A stretch of 53,348 bases of DNA, taken from NCBI GenBank assembly GCA_009839745.1, contig VXPE01000027.1, forward strand, positions 1-53,348, read 5' to 3'. Positions within the stretch are counted from its first letter, which is position 1, and every line of letters begins with the position of its first letter. Below, piece after piece: positions 45,380 to 53,348 of this stretch. Both the position numbers and the translations under genes were made by a program. This DNA is from Candidatus Poribacteria bacterium (lineage in GTDB: Bacteria; Poribacteria; WGA-4E; WGA-3G). Under the pieces are notes generated by a model, which saw only the letters and a list, made by a program, of their open reading frames with translations, was not told the DNA's origin and ran no database searches.

Positions 45380-46048
45380 ATGAAGAATCATAGTTTGTGG
45401 CGTTTCGGTGAATCAGGCTATTCGGGAAGTAACTTGTCTAAATACAATATCATTTGTCCATTCTGTATGGAGAACGGTAATTTTGAAACTGTACATCATG
45501 AAGAGAAGACAAAACCGAATTCATCAAAGACACTAAATTTTGATACACTTAAGTGTGGGAACTGTGCTGGATATGTCTTAGTTTTTTGGTCTGCCAGTGA
45601 GCATGGGAACATCCACGACTCTCTGGTTATACCTCAGGCAAGACGGACGGAAAGTTATCCTGAACACTGGCCAGAAGAAGTTGGCATATATTGGGTTGAG
45701 TCGAGAAGGGTTGTTGAGGATGGTAATTGGTATACTGGGGCATCATCGGCGCGAAACGCACTGCAAGCAGCATTGAGATGTCACCCAGATTGGGATGGTA
45801 ATGCGAAAAGATCCTTGATACAGGAAATTGATGATTTTGCCTCAAAAGGGCATTTACCCCCGATCATGAAAGAATGGTCTAACGAGGTAAGACTGCTTGG
45901 TAATATCTCTTCGCATCCAATTCCTGGAAGAGACTCAATAGAACCTAAAGATGTATATGACATAATGGAATTCTTGGAGTTTTTATTAACTTATCTCTAT
46001 GATCTCCCTGAAAGGATCAATCAGTATAAAAATAGGAACAAGAAATAA
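45380..46048 (+). CDS. DUF4145 domain protein with N-terminal zinc-binding motif
   Basis: 222 residues. The N-terminus has CPFC (about residues 27-30) and CGNC (about 60-63), a zinc-ribbon-like pair. The C-terminal part, SSARNALQAALRCHPDWDGNAKRSLIQEIDDFASKGHLPPIMKEWSNEVRLLGN, then HP, matches DUF4145, an all-helical domain frequent in or beside restriction and other defence genes; its function is not established. AGGAATATGG precedes the ATG. It opens the second accessory region; 680 bp of noncoding DNA follow. Confidence 0.7.
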   Translation: MKNHSLWRFGESGYSGSNLSKYNIICPFCMENGNFETVHHEEKTKPNSSKTLNFDTLKCGNCAGYVLVFWSASEHGNIHDSLVIPQARRTESYPEHWPEEVGIYWVESRRVVEDGNWYTGASSARNALQAALRCHPDWDGNAKRSLIQEIDDFASKGHLPPIMKEWSNEVRLLGNISSHPIPGRDSIEPKDVYDIMEFLEFLLTYLYDLPERINQYKNRNKK

Positions 46049-46137
46049 AAATTGAGCAACAAAATTCTATTTGAATCTCTTTTCAAATAACATTAATAAA
46101 TAGAAATCGCTAAGACTGGACAACAAACATCTGGCTT

Positions 46138-46230
46138 GCTCGGCAAACGCACGGTGTGCGTGTTGTTTTTCGGTGCCTGCTGGTGCAAGGGTGCAATGCG
46201 TAGTATACAAGTCCGCAGCAAGTGCCGAGC
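46138..46230 (+). ncRNA. Candidate structured RNA element
   Basis: GCTCGGCA (46138-46145) pairs perfectly with TGCCGAGC (46223-46230), closing a 77-nt interior that itself holds ACGCAC/GTGCGT (46147-46152 with 46156-46161, loop GGT). CAGCA (46217-46221) can also pair with TGCTG (46234-46238) just outside. The segment is more GC-rich than its AT-rich surroundings. It does not look like SRP, RNase P, tmRNA or 6S RNA. Strand is a guess. Confidence 0.3.
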
Positions 46231-46424
46231 CTGTGCTGCTGTGGGTAACCTACTCTAATATAACTCAAGTTGCTACCTACAAGATAATTGACACAGAAAA
46301 CACCTTTCGCTCATGTCAAAAGTATGTGTGATGTGTGCTTGTTTTTTGTGGAAGCGGGCACCGCATGGATTTGACATCTTCGTTAGCACACAGTCTTACA
46401 TGAGCCAAAACTTCATAAGTAAAC

Positions 46425-46548
46425 AGGACTTACGCAATTTTGACTGGAGCCCGTTCTGTTAGATAAAAATTTTCGGAAAACATAGTGGTCTCCCGCCACA
46501 AACTGGGAAGTTTGTGCTACAAAAAAAAGAGCAGAATGCGTAAGTCCT
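46425..46548. mobile_element. MITE-like element with 12-bp perfect terminal inverted repeats
   Basis: AGGACTTACGCA at 46425-46436 and TGCGTAAGTCCT at 46537-46548 are perfect inverted repeats bounding 124 bp with no gene. A further palindrome, CACAAACT/AGTTTGTG, lies inside (about 46497-46516). Left flank AAGTAAAC and right flank AAGTAAC could be an imperfect target duplication. Confidence 0.7.
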
Positions 46549-46729
46549 AAGTAACGCCAGTTTGATTAATCATTTCGGATGTGTTGCCCATTCTATTTTC
46601 GCATCACAGAGGCGTGAAACGTACCATAAACTTCCAGTTTGTGCAGTATATCATGTTCATTAACAGTGGACGCTACATCAGTCCAATATTTATCAAACTC
46701 ACGTTAAGTAAATTGAAAGAAGGAACTAA
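46549..46729. other. Leader of the helicase gene
   Basis: AT-rich, no gene. It contains a CATAAACTTCCAGTTTGTG hairpin (about 46625-46643) related to the palindrome inside the MITE-like element. Confidence 0.45.
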
Positions 46730-48991
46730 ATGATTGATATTTCGCAATTCAAGGAACAACTGAAAGAATTTGATGCATTGCGTGACGATGATGAAATACA
46801 AACTGGAACTGTTGAGCACATGCAGCCTCAGCACGTAAAGGAGTGGCCCTCTGAATTACACTCATCCGTACGCAATGCTCTTATCCACGCCGGAATCACT
46901 ACTCCCTACAAACACCAAGCAGAGGCGATCAGTAGATCGCTGAATGGGACAGATATAGTTTTGGAATCTCCCACCGCCAGTGGTAAGACTTTGGCATTCT
47001 CGGCACCGATGCTTGACGCTTTGGTACGCAATCCGGGTTCTCATGCACTCATGATCTATCCAATGAAAGCCTTAGCCTTTGACCAGAGAGAACAGATTGA
47101 AAAACTTTGTGAGCCGCTTCGGATTGAATCATTTCCTTATGATGGGGACACAGACAAGGAACATAGAGATCTACTACGGAATTATCCGATACCAATTCTA
47201 TTGACCAATCCTGAATACTTGAACATGTCATTCTTAGCTTATAAGGAACAGTGGGAAGGGTTTTTGCGTAATTTACGGTATGTTATTATTGATGAGATGC
47301 ATGAATATCGCGGTTTTTTCGGTGCTAACATGGCACTTTTACTACGCCGCTTTTTTCTCCATCTGGATCGTATCGGAGCGAATCCACGTGTATTCCTATC
47401 AACTGCGACTTGTGCTAATCCTGCGGAGCATGCCGAAAATCTTATAGGGCGGAACATTGAGGTTATATCAGCAAGAGATATGTTCCGTCCGAAACGCCAC
47501 TTTGTCTTCGTGAATCCTGCTATTCCTGATTTCAGATATAGAGAAATTTTTAGGCTACGGATTGAGCAAGCTGCCTTAAGTATTCTTGCCAATCAGTTGC
47601 AAACCCTTGTGTTTTGTCCAACGAAACGATTCCTTGAAGATGCCCTTATCAATTGTAAGCGGAAGGCGGAAGAACAAGGACTCAACCCGGATGACATATC
47701 CCCGTTCTACGCTGATATGAAAAGTGATGATCGACGGGAAATACAACAAAAAATTAAAGATGGTGAAATTCGTATTGTATTCACGACCAATGCTTTAGAA
47801 TTGGGACTGGACATTGGTGGGTTGGATGGAGTCATACTTGCAGGATTCCCTTCCAATATTATGTCTGCTTGGCAACAGATTGGGCGCGCAGGACGCGGCT
47901 GGAACAAAGAGGCTTTTGTGCTGTTTTATGCTATGAATGACCCAATAGATCGTTTTTTCGTCGGAAACTTGGACACTTTCTTAAACAAACCGTTGGATGA
48001 ATTAGTTATTGATCCTTCTAATGAAGAACTCATTCGGAGGCACCTTCCATCTCTTACCTATGAAACAGATGGAGAGTTGTCTTCTGATGAGGAGCACATT
48101 CTCGGTAGCGCGTTTTATGATATATCTCAAATGAATACCGGAACAGTTCCAAAGGGCTTCAAACCGCATCAGAACTTGAACATCCGTGGGAGTATCGGCC
48201 AGTCTTTTGAATTGAAGCGAGGTAACGAGAAGCTCGGACAAATTTCGGAGATGCGGCGGTTTCGGGAAGCTTACATCGGTGCCACTTTCACTTTCTTTCG
48301 TCGAAAGTACTCTGTGCATGCCCATGAGGCAGATGCTGTTGTCTTGACTGATACTGAGCATAATCTCAGAACAGATCCGAGTTTTTTCACTGTGCTGATG
48401 CCAACAGCCGTTTTCAATGGAGTCGCTTATGGTGAAATTGAAGTATACTATGGTGTTCTGAATCTCACCATGAATTTCACCGGTTACAGAATAGTAGATG
48501 AACGCACAGGCGAGCCAAGGGAACTGCACCAAACAAATGATGCATACTATCAGAACAATCTACATGCCTTTTGGATAAATGTTCCACCAAGTGAACGTAC
48601 CACTGACGGAATCAGTGCGCTGGAGCACATTATCCGCGTCGGAGGAATGTTTGTCATTCCAGCGGACCGATTTGACACAAGTACCTACTCAAAGATTCGT
48701 GATGAAGCGACCGCTTTCTATTACGAAAACTACTCTGGTGGTATTGGTGTTGCAAAAAAACTTTTCAGCGTCTGGCAAGATGTACTGAAGAAAGGCATTG
48801 AAATCGCTGAAAGTTGTGAATGTCGGTCGGGGTGTCAGAATTGTATTGAGCCTGCAAAAAATTACAATACTGGAAACGCTGACGACAAAATAGATAAAAG
48901 AAGTGGTATTGCGTTGGCAACACATATTCTTGAGGAGGCAAAGCGAGGACCTGATAGGAGATTCCAAGACGGGATGATGATTTCAGTTTAA
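46730..48991 (+). CDS. MrfA/YprA-like SF2 helicase with C-terminal cysteine cluster
   Basis: 753 residues, near the usual MrfA/YprA length. Motif I is SPTASGKT (80-87), motif II is DEMH in VIIDEMHEYRG (about 184-187), motif III is STAT and motif VI is QQIGRAGRG (about 382-390). The C-terminal DUF1998-type region has CECRSGCQNC (about 705-714), the four-Cys site found in MrfA. MrfA is a 3'-5' DNA helicase acting in mitomycin-type damage repair; relatives occur in DISARM-like defence loci. AAGGA is 5 bp before the ATG. A methyltransferase gene follows after 142 bp, which suggests a defence context. Confidence 0.85.
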   Translation: MIDISQFKEQLKEFDALRDDDEIQTGTVEHMQPQHVKEWPSELHSSVRNALIHAGITTPYKHQAEAISRSLNGTDIVLESPTASGKTLAFSAPMLDALVRNPGSHALMIYPMKALAFDQREQIEKLCEPLRIESFPYDGDTDKEHRDLLRNYPIPILLTNPEYLNMSFLAYKEQWEGFLRNLRYVIIDEMHEYRGFFGANMALLLRRFFLHLDRIGANPRVFLSTATCANPAEHAENLIGRNIEVISARDMFRPKRHFVFVNPAIPDFRYREIFRLRIEQAALSILANQLQTLVFCPTKRFLEDALINCKRKAEEQGLNPDDISPFYADMKSDDRREIQQKIKDGEIRIVFTTNALELGLDIGGLDGVILAGFPSNIMSAWQQIGRAGRGWNKEAFVLFYAMNDPIDRFFVGNLDTFLNKPLDELVIDPSNEELIRRHLPSLTYETDGELSSDEEHILGSAFYDISQMNTGTVPKGFKPHQNLNIRGSIGQSFELKRGNEKLGQISEMRRFREAYIGATFTFFRRKYSVHAHEADAVVLTDTEHNLRTDPSFFTVLMPTAVFNGVAYGEIEVYYGVLNLTMNFTGYRIVDERTGEPRELHQTNDAYYQNNLHAFWINVPPSERTTDGISALEHIIRVGGMFVIPADRFDTSTYSKIRDEATAFYYENYSGGIGVAKKLFSVWQDVLKKGIEIAESCECRSGCQNCIEPAKNYNTGNADDKIDKRSGIALATHILEEAKRGPDRRFQDGMMISV

Positions 48992-49043
48992 CTGAAAATA
49001 TTCGAGAATACTGTCGAACTAACCCAAATTTTCTGTAGATATA

Positions 49044-49060
49044 GCACTTCGCTGGAGTGC
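49044..49060. repeat. GCACTTCGCTGGAGTGC hairpin
   Basis: GCACT (49044-49048) and AGTGC (49056-49060) form a stem; AACCCA (49021-49026) and TGGGTT (from 49062) could extend it. Possible terminator or repeat between the helicase and methyltransferase genes; no strong T run. Confidence 0.35.
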
Positions 49061-49133
49061 CTGGGTTTATGAACATTGTTTTCTATGCAAAACTGCTACA
49101 CAGACCAGCAGCATTACAACACCATTTAATATT

Positions 49134-49937
49134 ATGCTCAGACACAACACTATCTACTGTGGCGATACATTTCTTTTGCTCGAAGATATAGAAGATGACT
49201 CTGTCGATCTAATTGTGTGTGATGGACCTTATGGGGTGACAGACGAACCGTGGGACCAAATCACCTCAATTCAGGAATTTAATCTCGTGCTCATTGAAAG
49301 GTTCACGCAGAAGCTCAAGGCAGGAGGGGCACTTTATCTGTTTGGGAAACCTGACTGCATCGACTTTATAGACTACCGGAAATTTTTGAACCTTCGTTCA
49401 AAGATCGTGTGGTATCAACCGAGTCGACTCGCGCAAGGGCGTATTAATTACACCAATAACTATGATATTATCTGCTATTTCATTAAGGGAAAGAAACCGC
49501 GCTGTTATAACTTAGATGCTATTAGAGTCAAGCAACTTGTTGAATTAGAGCATCGGCTTCGGTGTGAGCGTGTGCCATCCGTAACGAAGGGTAAATTCGG
49601 AAAAACAAAGTTTAACGCAAAAGGGAAAAATCCTGGCAATGTCTGGGGCGACATAAAGCAATTGACTTATAAATCAAAAGAATTAGCCTGTCGAGAGGCA
49701 CTCAATACCATCCAGAAGCCCGAAAAGTTAATTGAGAGGCTTGTCTTAGCAAGCTCATCACCTGGAGATCTGGTTTTAGACCCCTTTGCAGGCGTAGGTA
49801 CCTGTCCAGTAGTCTGTAAACGACATGGGCGGGATTTCATCGCTTTTGAGATTAATCAAGATTTTGTTAGAATTGGTGAAGAAAGACTACGTGAACTGCA
49901 ATGTAATCAACAAATTTTGGAGTTTGCCCGTGAGTAA
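49134..49937 (+). CDS. Beta-class N4/N6 DNA methyltransferase
   Basis: 267 residues. The catalytic motif IV is near the N-terminus, IVCDGPYGVTDEPW (Asp30-Gly-Pro-Tyr33), and the SAM-binding motif I near the C-terminus, VLDPFAGVGTC (about 224-234), followed by FIAFEIN. That order defines the beta class. Motif IV is DGPY rather than DPPY. The stop codon overlaps the start of the next gene, so the two are translationally coupled; the pairing suggests a type II restriction-modification system. Confidence 0.9.
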   Translation: MLRHNTIYCGDTFLLLEDIEDDSVDLIVCDGPYGVTDEPWDQITSIQEFNLVLIERFTQKLKAGGALYLFGKPDCIDFIDYRKFLNLRSKIVWYQPSRLAQGRINYTNNYDIICYFIKGKKPRCYNLDAIRVKQLVELEHRLRCERVPSVTKGKFGKTKFNAKGKNPGNVWGDIKQLTYKSKELACREALNTIQKPEKLIERLVLASSSPGDLVLDPFAGVGTCPVVCKRHGRDFIAFEINQDFVRIGEERLRELQCNQQILEFARE

Positions 49938-50418
49938 CAAAATATATCGCGAAATAGTTGAACTTGTAGTGAAAGCATCAGAATTAGCCCGAACCGTTGG
50001 AATTGACAATCTTTTACAGCCTGGGCTTGTCAAAGAAATGATTATTGCTGATATCTTAGGTCATGAACTTATTATCTCAAAACGCAATGCGGATGCTCGT
50101 GATCCTCACGATTCCACGATTTTATATGAATATCTATCATGTAAGGAAGGAGGATCCGGGCAGCTTGATAGGATGTTTAGAGATCCTCCTGAAAAACGTC
50201 AGGAATCCCTGAATAGAATTTGGAGAAATAATAAAATCTATTTGGCCATATTCTATTCATCAAATCAAACGAAAGTAAAAGTAATTTTTGAACTCGAACC
50301 AGAAATCGTTGCCGCGAAAACTGAGCAACAGTTGGATCGTAGTCGAAATAACATTTCACACGTTGGATTTTCGGAGAAATGGGCAAGGGAAAACGGAAAA
50401 ATTGTTTACGAGGATTAG
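49930..50418 (+). CDS. Probable type II restriction endonuclease
   Basis: 162 residues from the GTG at 49930, which overlaps the methyltransferase stop by 8 bp; the frame extends upstream to 49825 but entirely inside the methyltransferase gene, so that part is not used. ISKRNADARDPHDSTILYEYLSCKEGGSGQLDRMF (about 47-81) contains Asp, Glu and a C-K-E segment that can serve as a PD-(D/E)XK site. Size and location fit a small homodimeric restriction enzyme. The recognition sequence is unknown. A DNA-binding or nicking accessory protein is the alternative. Confidence 0.6.
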   Translation: MSNKIYREIVELVVKASELARTVGIDNLLQPGLVKEMIIADILGHELIISKRNADARDPHDSTILYEYLSCKEGGSGQLDRMFRDPPEKRQESLNRIWRNNKIYLAIFYSSNQTKVKVIFELEPEIVAAKTEQQLDRSRNNISHVGFSEKWARENGKIVYED

Positions 50419-50517
50419 TGTAGATATAGATTGAATTAAGGGGATAACGCCAAAACTTCTGTTTTGAACATCTAATCCCCATGCCCAATCAATTTTATGT
50501 GAGTACTAACAACCAAT

Positions 50518-51663
50518 CTACCAATCCGCGACGCTGCCATCGGTGTCGTAATAAAATTCGCCACCGAGCTCCTCTGGATAGGTATCAAGTATCCGTTCCG
50601 CTTCCTTTTCATCGATCTCAAAACCGAGTCCCGGCTGTGTCGGCAACGCAATATGGCCATCTGTGACCTGCCACGCTTCAGTCAATAAACCTGCCCCCAG
50701 ACCGTCGTCGATCTGTTCCTGAATTAGGAAGTTCGGGACAACGGCATCAACGTGAAGGGAGGCAGAGAAAGCGACGGGTCCGATCGCACAATGCGGCGCG
50801 ATGTGCATGTAATAGACCTCTGCCATGTTCGCAATCTTTTTCAGTTCAGTGATGCCGCCAGCATGTGAAGTATCGGGTTGTAAGTAAGCGACCGCCTGTT
50901 TTTCAAATACCTCTCGAAACCCCCAGCGGGTGAGCAAACGTTCCCCAGTCGCGATTGGAAAGGGCACATGGTCGGACACCTGTTTAAGGGCGTCAACATT
51001 CTCTTGCGGGATGGGTTCCTCTACGAACATGGGGCGCATCCCTTTAAGTTCGTGACAAATCTCGATTGCAAGGGCGGGAGTCATCTTACCGTGAAAGTCG
51101 AAGGCGAGTTCGACATCGGGACCCACCCATTCACGCATAAGATAGGCACGCGCCACAAATTCATCAATCACTGCAGGAGGTTCATGCCCACGCCATTTAC
51201 CACCGGGACCACTTTTAAACGCGGTGTAGCCCCCTTTTTTCTGTAAGAATTCGAGGCGTTCTTTCGCGGATGCTTTTCCTTCATCTGTCAAGCTTCCGAT
51301 ACCCCAGTGTGCATAAACGCGGATACGATCGCGCACCGCACCACCTAAGAGTTGATAGGCAGGTAAGCCGTGGTATTTACCGGCGATGTCCCACAACGCC
51401 TGATCGATACCGGACAGGGCAGACATGAGAATATTTCCGCCTCGGAAAAAGGCAGAGCGGTAAACGTGTTGCCAATGGTGTTCAATACGGAGCGGATCTT
51501 TGCCGATAAAATAGTCGGAGAGTTCTTCGACAGCCGCCCACGTACTTTTGGGTTTACCTTCAAGTGTGGTTTCTCCCCATCCGACGATGCCGGTGTCCGT
51601 TGTAATTTTCACGAGACGCATCCGGCGACGTGGATAGAATTGTTCAATCTTAGCAATCTTCAT
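50518..51663 (-). CDS. D-galactonate dehydratase-like enzyme (enolase superfamily, mandelate racemase group)
   Basis: 381 residues, the length of E. coli DgoD (382). Parallel blocks include RLVKITTDTGIVGWGETTLEG, MSALSGIDQALWDIAGKYHG, the metal-binding Asp in LAFDFHGK, Glu in MFVEEPIPQEN and Glu in IATGERLLTRW, and the catalytic His in IAPHCAIGPVA. FHGK supplies the second catalytic His. DgoD dehydrates D-galactonate to 2-keto-3-deoxy-galactonate; the related sugar-acid specificity cannot be fixed from sequence. The gene is divergent from the sulfatase at 51919, which may release its sugar substrate from sulfated polysaccharides. Confidence 0.85.
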   Translation of the reverse strand: MKIAKIEQFYPRRRMRLVKITTDTGIVGWGETTLEGKPKSTWAAVEELSDYFIGKDPLRIEHHWQHVYRSAFFRGGNILMSALSGIDQALWDIAGKYHGLPAYQLLGGAVRDRIRVYAHWGIGSLTDEGKASAKERLEFLQKKGGYTAFKSGPGGKWRGHEPPAVIDEFVARAYLMREWVGPDVELAFDFHGKMTPALAIEICHELKGMRPMFVEEPIPQENVDALKQVSDHVPFPIATGERLLTRWGFREVFEKQAVAYLQPDTSHAGGITELKKIANMAEVYYMHIAPHCAIGPVAFSASLHVDAVVPNFLIQEQIDDGLGAGLLTEAWQVTDGHIALPTQPGLGFEIDEKEAERILDTYPEELGGEFYYDTDGSVADW

Positions 51664-51806
51664 TTTTTAATTTATGGCCTCCTGGGCACCGCGCCATTCC
51701 ATTACGCGGTGATTTCTGGTGAATTCAGTACTGACTTGAGTGCCTGTACGATTTTTTTCTTGCTTGCTTATCACAAAGGTGATGTCTTCTTCCCGTTTTG
51801 AAGAGC

Positions 51807-51918
51807 GCGTAGCCCGTAATGAAATGGAGGGGTTTTTGCTTGGGTGTTTCCTCTATATCTACGGGGATTGACATCAAATTCCAAACCAACCTGACCGAAC
51901 CGCAAGGAATAATTAAAT
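51807..51918 (+). repeat. Composite leader repeat, copy C, ending at the sulfatase start codon
   Basis: Block 1 GCGTAGCCCGTAATGAAATG (from 51807), block 2 TTTTTGCTTGGGTGTTTC (51833-51850) and block 3 ACCGAACCGCAAGGAATAAT (51894-51913) leading to ATG at 51919. This is the most complete copy. Confidence 0.75.
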
Positions 51919-53250
51919 ATGTCACGACCCAATGTTCTTTTCATGATTGCTGACGATCACCGGTGGGATGCTATCGGTGGCATGGGCGACCCAACGGTCC
52001 AAACACCAACAATGGACTCCCTCATGACACGCGGGACAACTTTCCGACAAACCCACATTATGGGATCGCTTGTCGGAGCCGTTTGTGTGCCAAGCCGCGC
52101 CGCCGTCCTCACGAGTGCTAACCTTTTCCGGAGTGGTGGCAACCAAATTAACCGAGATTTGGCAGTTTGGCCACAGGTCATGCGAGACGCAGGCTATCAC
52201 ACATTTTTTAGTGGCAAATGGCACAATGACCGACAAACATTTACCGACAGTTTCGATGCCGGCGCGAAGATTTTCTTTGGCGGAATGAGCGATCAATATA
52301 AAGTGCCAGTTTTCGATTTCGATCCAACGGGAAAATACCCGGAGGATGCCAAGTACATTGGAGAAAAGTTTTCTACGGAACTCTTCACAGATGCCTCCGT
52401 GGAATTCCTGCAAGCCTACGACGCAGAGAACCCTTTCTTTCTTTACCTTTCCTTTACTTCACCGCACGATCCGAGAACAGCACCCGGAGAATACGCAACG
52501 ATGTATTCACCCGAGGATATTCCTGTTCCCGAAAACTTCCTCCCCGAACATCCGTTCGACAACGGTGAAATGCGCATTCGGGACGAAGTGTTAGCACCCT
52601 TCCCTCGCACGCCCGAAATCGTTCAGCAACACATCGCCGACTATTACGGGATGATTACGCATCAGGATGCCGAAATGGGACGCGTGCTAAGCACATTGGA
52701 GGCAACCGGACACCTCGACAACACAATTATCATTTACACCGCCGACCATGGACTCGCTGTTGGGCAACACGGGCTGTTGGGCAAACAGAATCTCTATAAC
52801 CATAGCATCCACGTGCCTTCCATCTTTGCTGGACCGGGGATCCCTGAAGGGGAAACGGTTGATGCGCTAACCTATCTGTATGACGTGTTTCCCACTGTCT
52901 GCGATCTCACCGATGTTACCTGTCCAGATACGACTGAGGGGTGCAGTTTAGTGCCATTGATGAAGGGGCGTGTAGAACGGGTGCGCGCTACAGCCTTCGC
53001 GGCGTATAGAGACATTCACCGCACCATCACGGATGGACGTTGGAAATTGATTCGTTACTATGTCTCTGAAGAGACAGGTGCTGGCACGGATTGCATCCAA
53101 TTTTTCGATTTAGAGCAGGATCCTTGGGAGACGACAAACCTTGCCGAGCTACCTGAACATGCCGACCTTATCCGGTCGCTCGCGGCGGATATGCAAATGT
53201 GGCAAATCCAGACGAACGATTTCATGAAAGATGTACCCGTATTGCTGTAG
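51919..53250 (+). CDS. Arylsulfatase-type hydrolase (sulfatase family)
   Basis: 443 residues, no signal peptide. The formylglycine motif is CVPSR (Cys56-Arg60) followed by AAVLTSANLF. Metal ligands: Asp12 and Asp13 in FMIADDHRWD, and Asp-His in YTADHGLAVGQHG (about residues 272-284). FLYLSFTSPHDPRTAPGEYA is a typical central block. Unlike the sulfatase at 24013 it has the double Asp. The ribosome site AAGGA comes from leader repeat copy C. A strong terminator follows. Probably part of a polysaccharide or sulfated-sugar utilisation route with the DgoD-like enzyme. Confidence 0.92.
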   Translation: MSRPNVLFMIADDHRWDAIGGMGDPTVQTPTMDSLMTRGTTFRQTHIMGSLVGAVCVPSRAAVLTSANLFRSGGNQINRDLAVWPQVMRDAGYHTFFSGKWHNDRQTFTDSFDAGAKIFFGGMSDQYKVPVFDFDPTGKYPEDAKYIGEKFSTELFTDASVEFLQAYDAENPFFLYLSFTSPHDPRTAPGEYATMYSPEDIPVPENFLPEHPFDNGEMRIRDEVLAPFPRTPEIVQQHIADYYGMITHQDAEMGRVLSTLEATGHLDNTIIIYTADHGLAVGQHGLLGKQNLYNHSIHVPSIFAGPGIPEGETVDALTYLYDVFPTVCDLTDVTCPDTTEGCSLVPLMKGRVERVRATAFAAYRDIHRTITDGRWKLIRYYVSEETGAGTDCIQFFDLEQDPWETTNLAELPEHADLIRSLAADMQMWQIQTNDFMKDVPVLL

Positions 53251-53258
53251 CAGAAGTA

Positions 53259-53296
53259 GGGGACGGGGCATCGTACCCGTCCGTTCTTTTTTCTTA
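53259..53296 (+). terminator. Rho-independent terminator after the sulfatase gene
   Basis: GGACGGG (53261-53267) pairs with CCCGTCC (53276-53282) around an 8-nt loop, followed by GTTCTTTTTTCTT. Confidence 0.8.
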
Positions 53297-53304
53297 CCAG
53301 AAAC

Positions 53305-53348
53305 TCGGGCAGAAAGCCCAATGCTTTAGCTTTGGGATGAATGCCCGC
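53305..53348 (+). mobile_element. Left end of a second TnpB-type element, cut by the window edge
   Basis: Aligns without gaps to the left end at 33647-33690. Shared TCGGGCAG, ATGCTTTAGC and GAATGCCCGC; outer stem CGGGCA/TGCCCG kept; inner stem CCCAATGC/GCTTTGGG differs from the first element but stays paired. Confidence 0.75.

Noticed and set aside
46049-46424. Known housekeeping RNA (SRP, RNase P, tmRNA, 6S) in the gap
   Set aside because: I looked for the SRP tetraloop helix, RNase P core words and tmRNA ends and found none.
49825-49929. Extended N-terminus of the restriction-enzyme-like gene
   Set aside because: These codons lie wholly inside the methyltransferase gene; the GTG at 49930 gives a more typical 8-bp overlap.

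Overview
The window reads as a chromosomal segment of an uncultured Gram-negative bacterium. Two arylsulfatase-type genes, two phytanoyl-CoA-dioxygenase-like genes, a DgoD-like sugar-acid dehydratase, an Ldh_2-type dehydrogenase, a NIPSNAP protein, a TonB-dependent receptor, a PorV-like outer-membrane protein, many small intergenic palindromes and a split GC profile together suggest Candidatus Poribacteria or a close relative. That assignment is inference from gene content and repeat style, not a phylogenetic result.

Layout. 1-2.2 kb: the end of a PD-(D/E)XK protein and an orphan target-recognition-domain protein, separated by two related hairpin repeats. 2.2-5.1 kb: catabolic enzymes (epimerase-like, PhyH, Ldh_2). 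5.2-7.2 kb: three tandem paralogous lipoproteins. 7.2-11.2 kb: a housekeeping block phoH-ybeY-corC, tRNA-Pro(CGG), recO, with two good sigma70-type promoters. 11.3-14.4 kb: a TonB-dependent receptor, followed by a cassette (VapBC-like pair and a PD-(D/E)XK protein) bordered by copies of the receptor's own last codons. 16.2-19.7 kb: HicB-like protein, 2H phosphoesterase fusion, GT39-type glycosyltransferase and a HigBA pair. 19.8-25.4 kb: a large secreted protein with a sorting-type C-terminus, a PorV-like protein and a sulfatase. 26.1-35.1 kb: an AT-richer defence-like island with a DUF6978 + DUF1828/1829 pair, a BcgI-like two-gene restriction-modification system, a convergent OLD-type ATPase, an hsdS relic, and a TnpB element inserted in a small gene. 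36.0-43.2 kb: fused glycyl-tRNA synthetase and a 1290-residue HEAT-repeat lipoprotein. 43.3-45.3 kb: NIPSNAP, PhyH and a lipoprotein. 45.4-50.4 kb: a second accessory island with a DUF4145 protein, a MITE-like element, a MrfA/YprA-like helicase, a DNA methyltransferase and a probable overlapping restriction enzyme. 50.5-53.3 kb: DgoD-like dehydratase, sulfatase, a terminator, and the left end of a second TnpB element cut off by the window edge.

The least explained signals are: (1) a family of GTAGG-prefixed hairpins whose stems differ between copies but stay paired, one copy being translated inside the GlyQ-GlyS linker; (2) a composite leader repeat whose 3' end supplies the Shine-Dalgarno and spacer of unrelated genes; (3) the HicB-like + 2H-phosphoesterase-antitoxin fusion pair; and (4) the 26-33 kb defence-like locus. 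No CRISPR array was seen. All family names rest on motif recognition by eye, without database searches.
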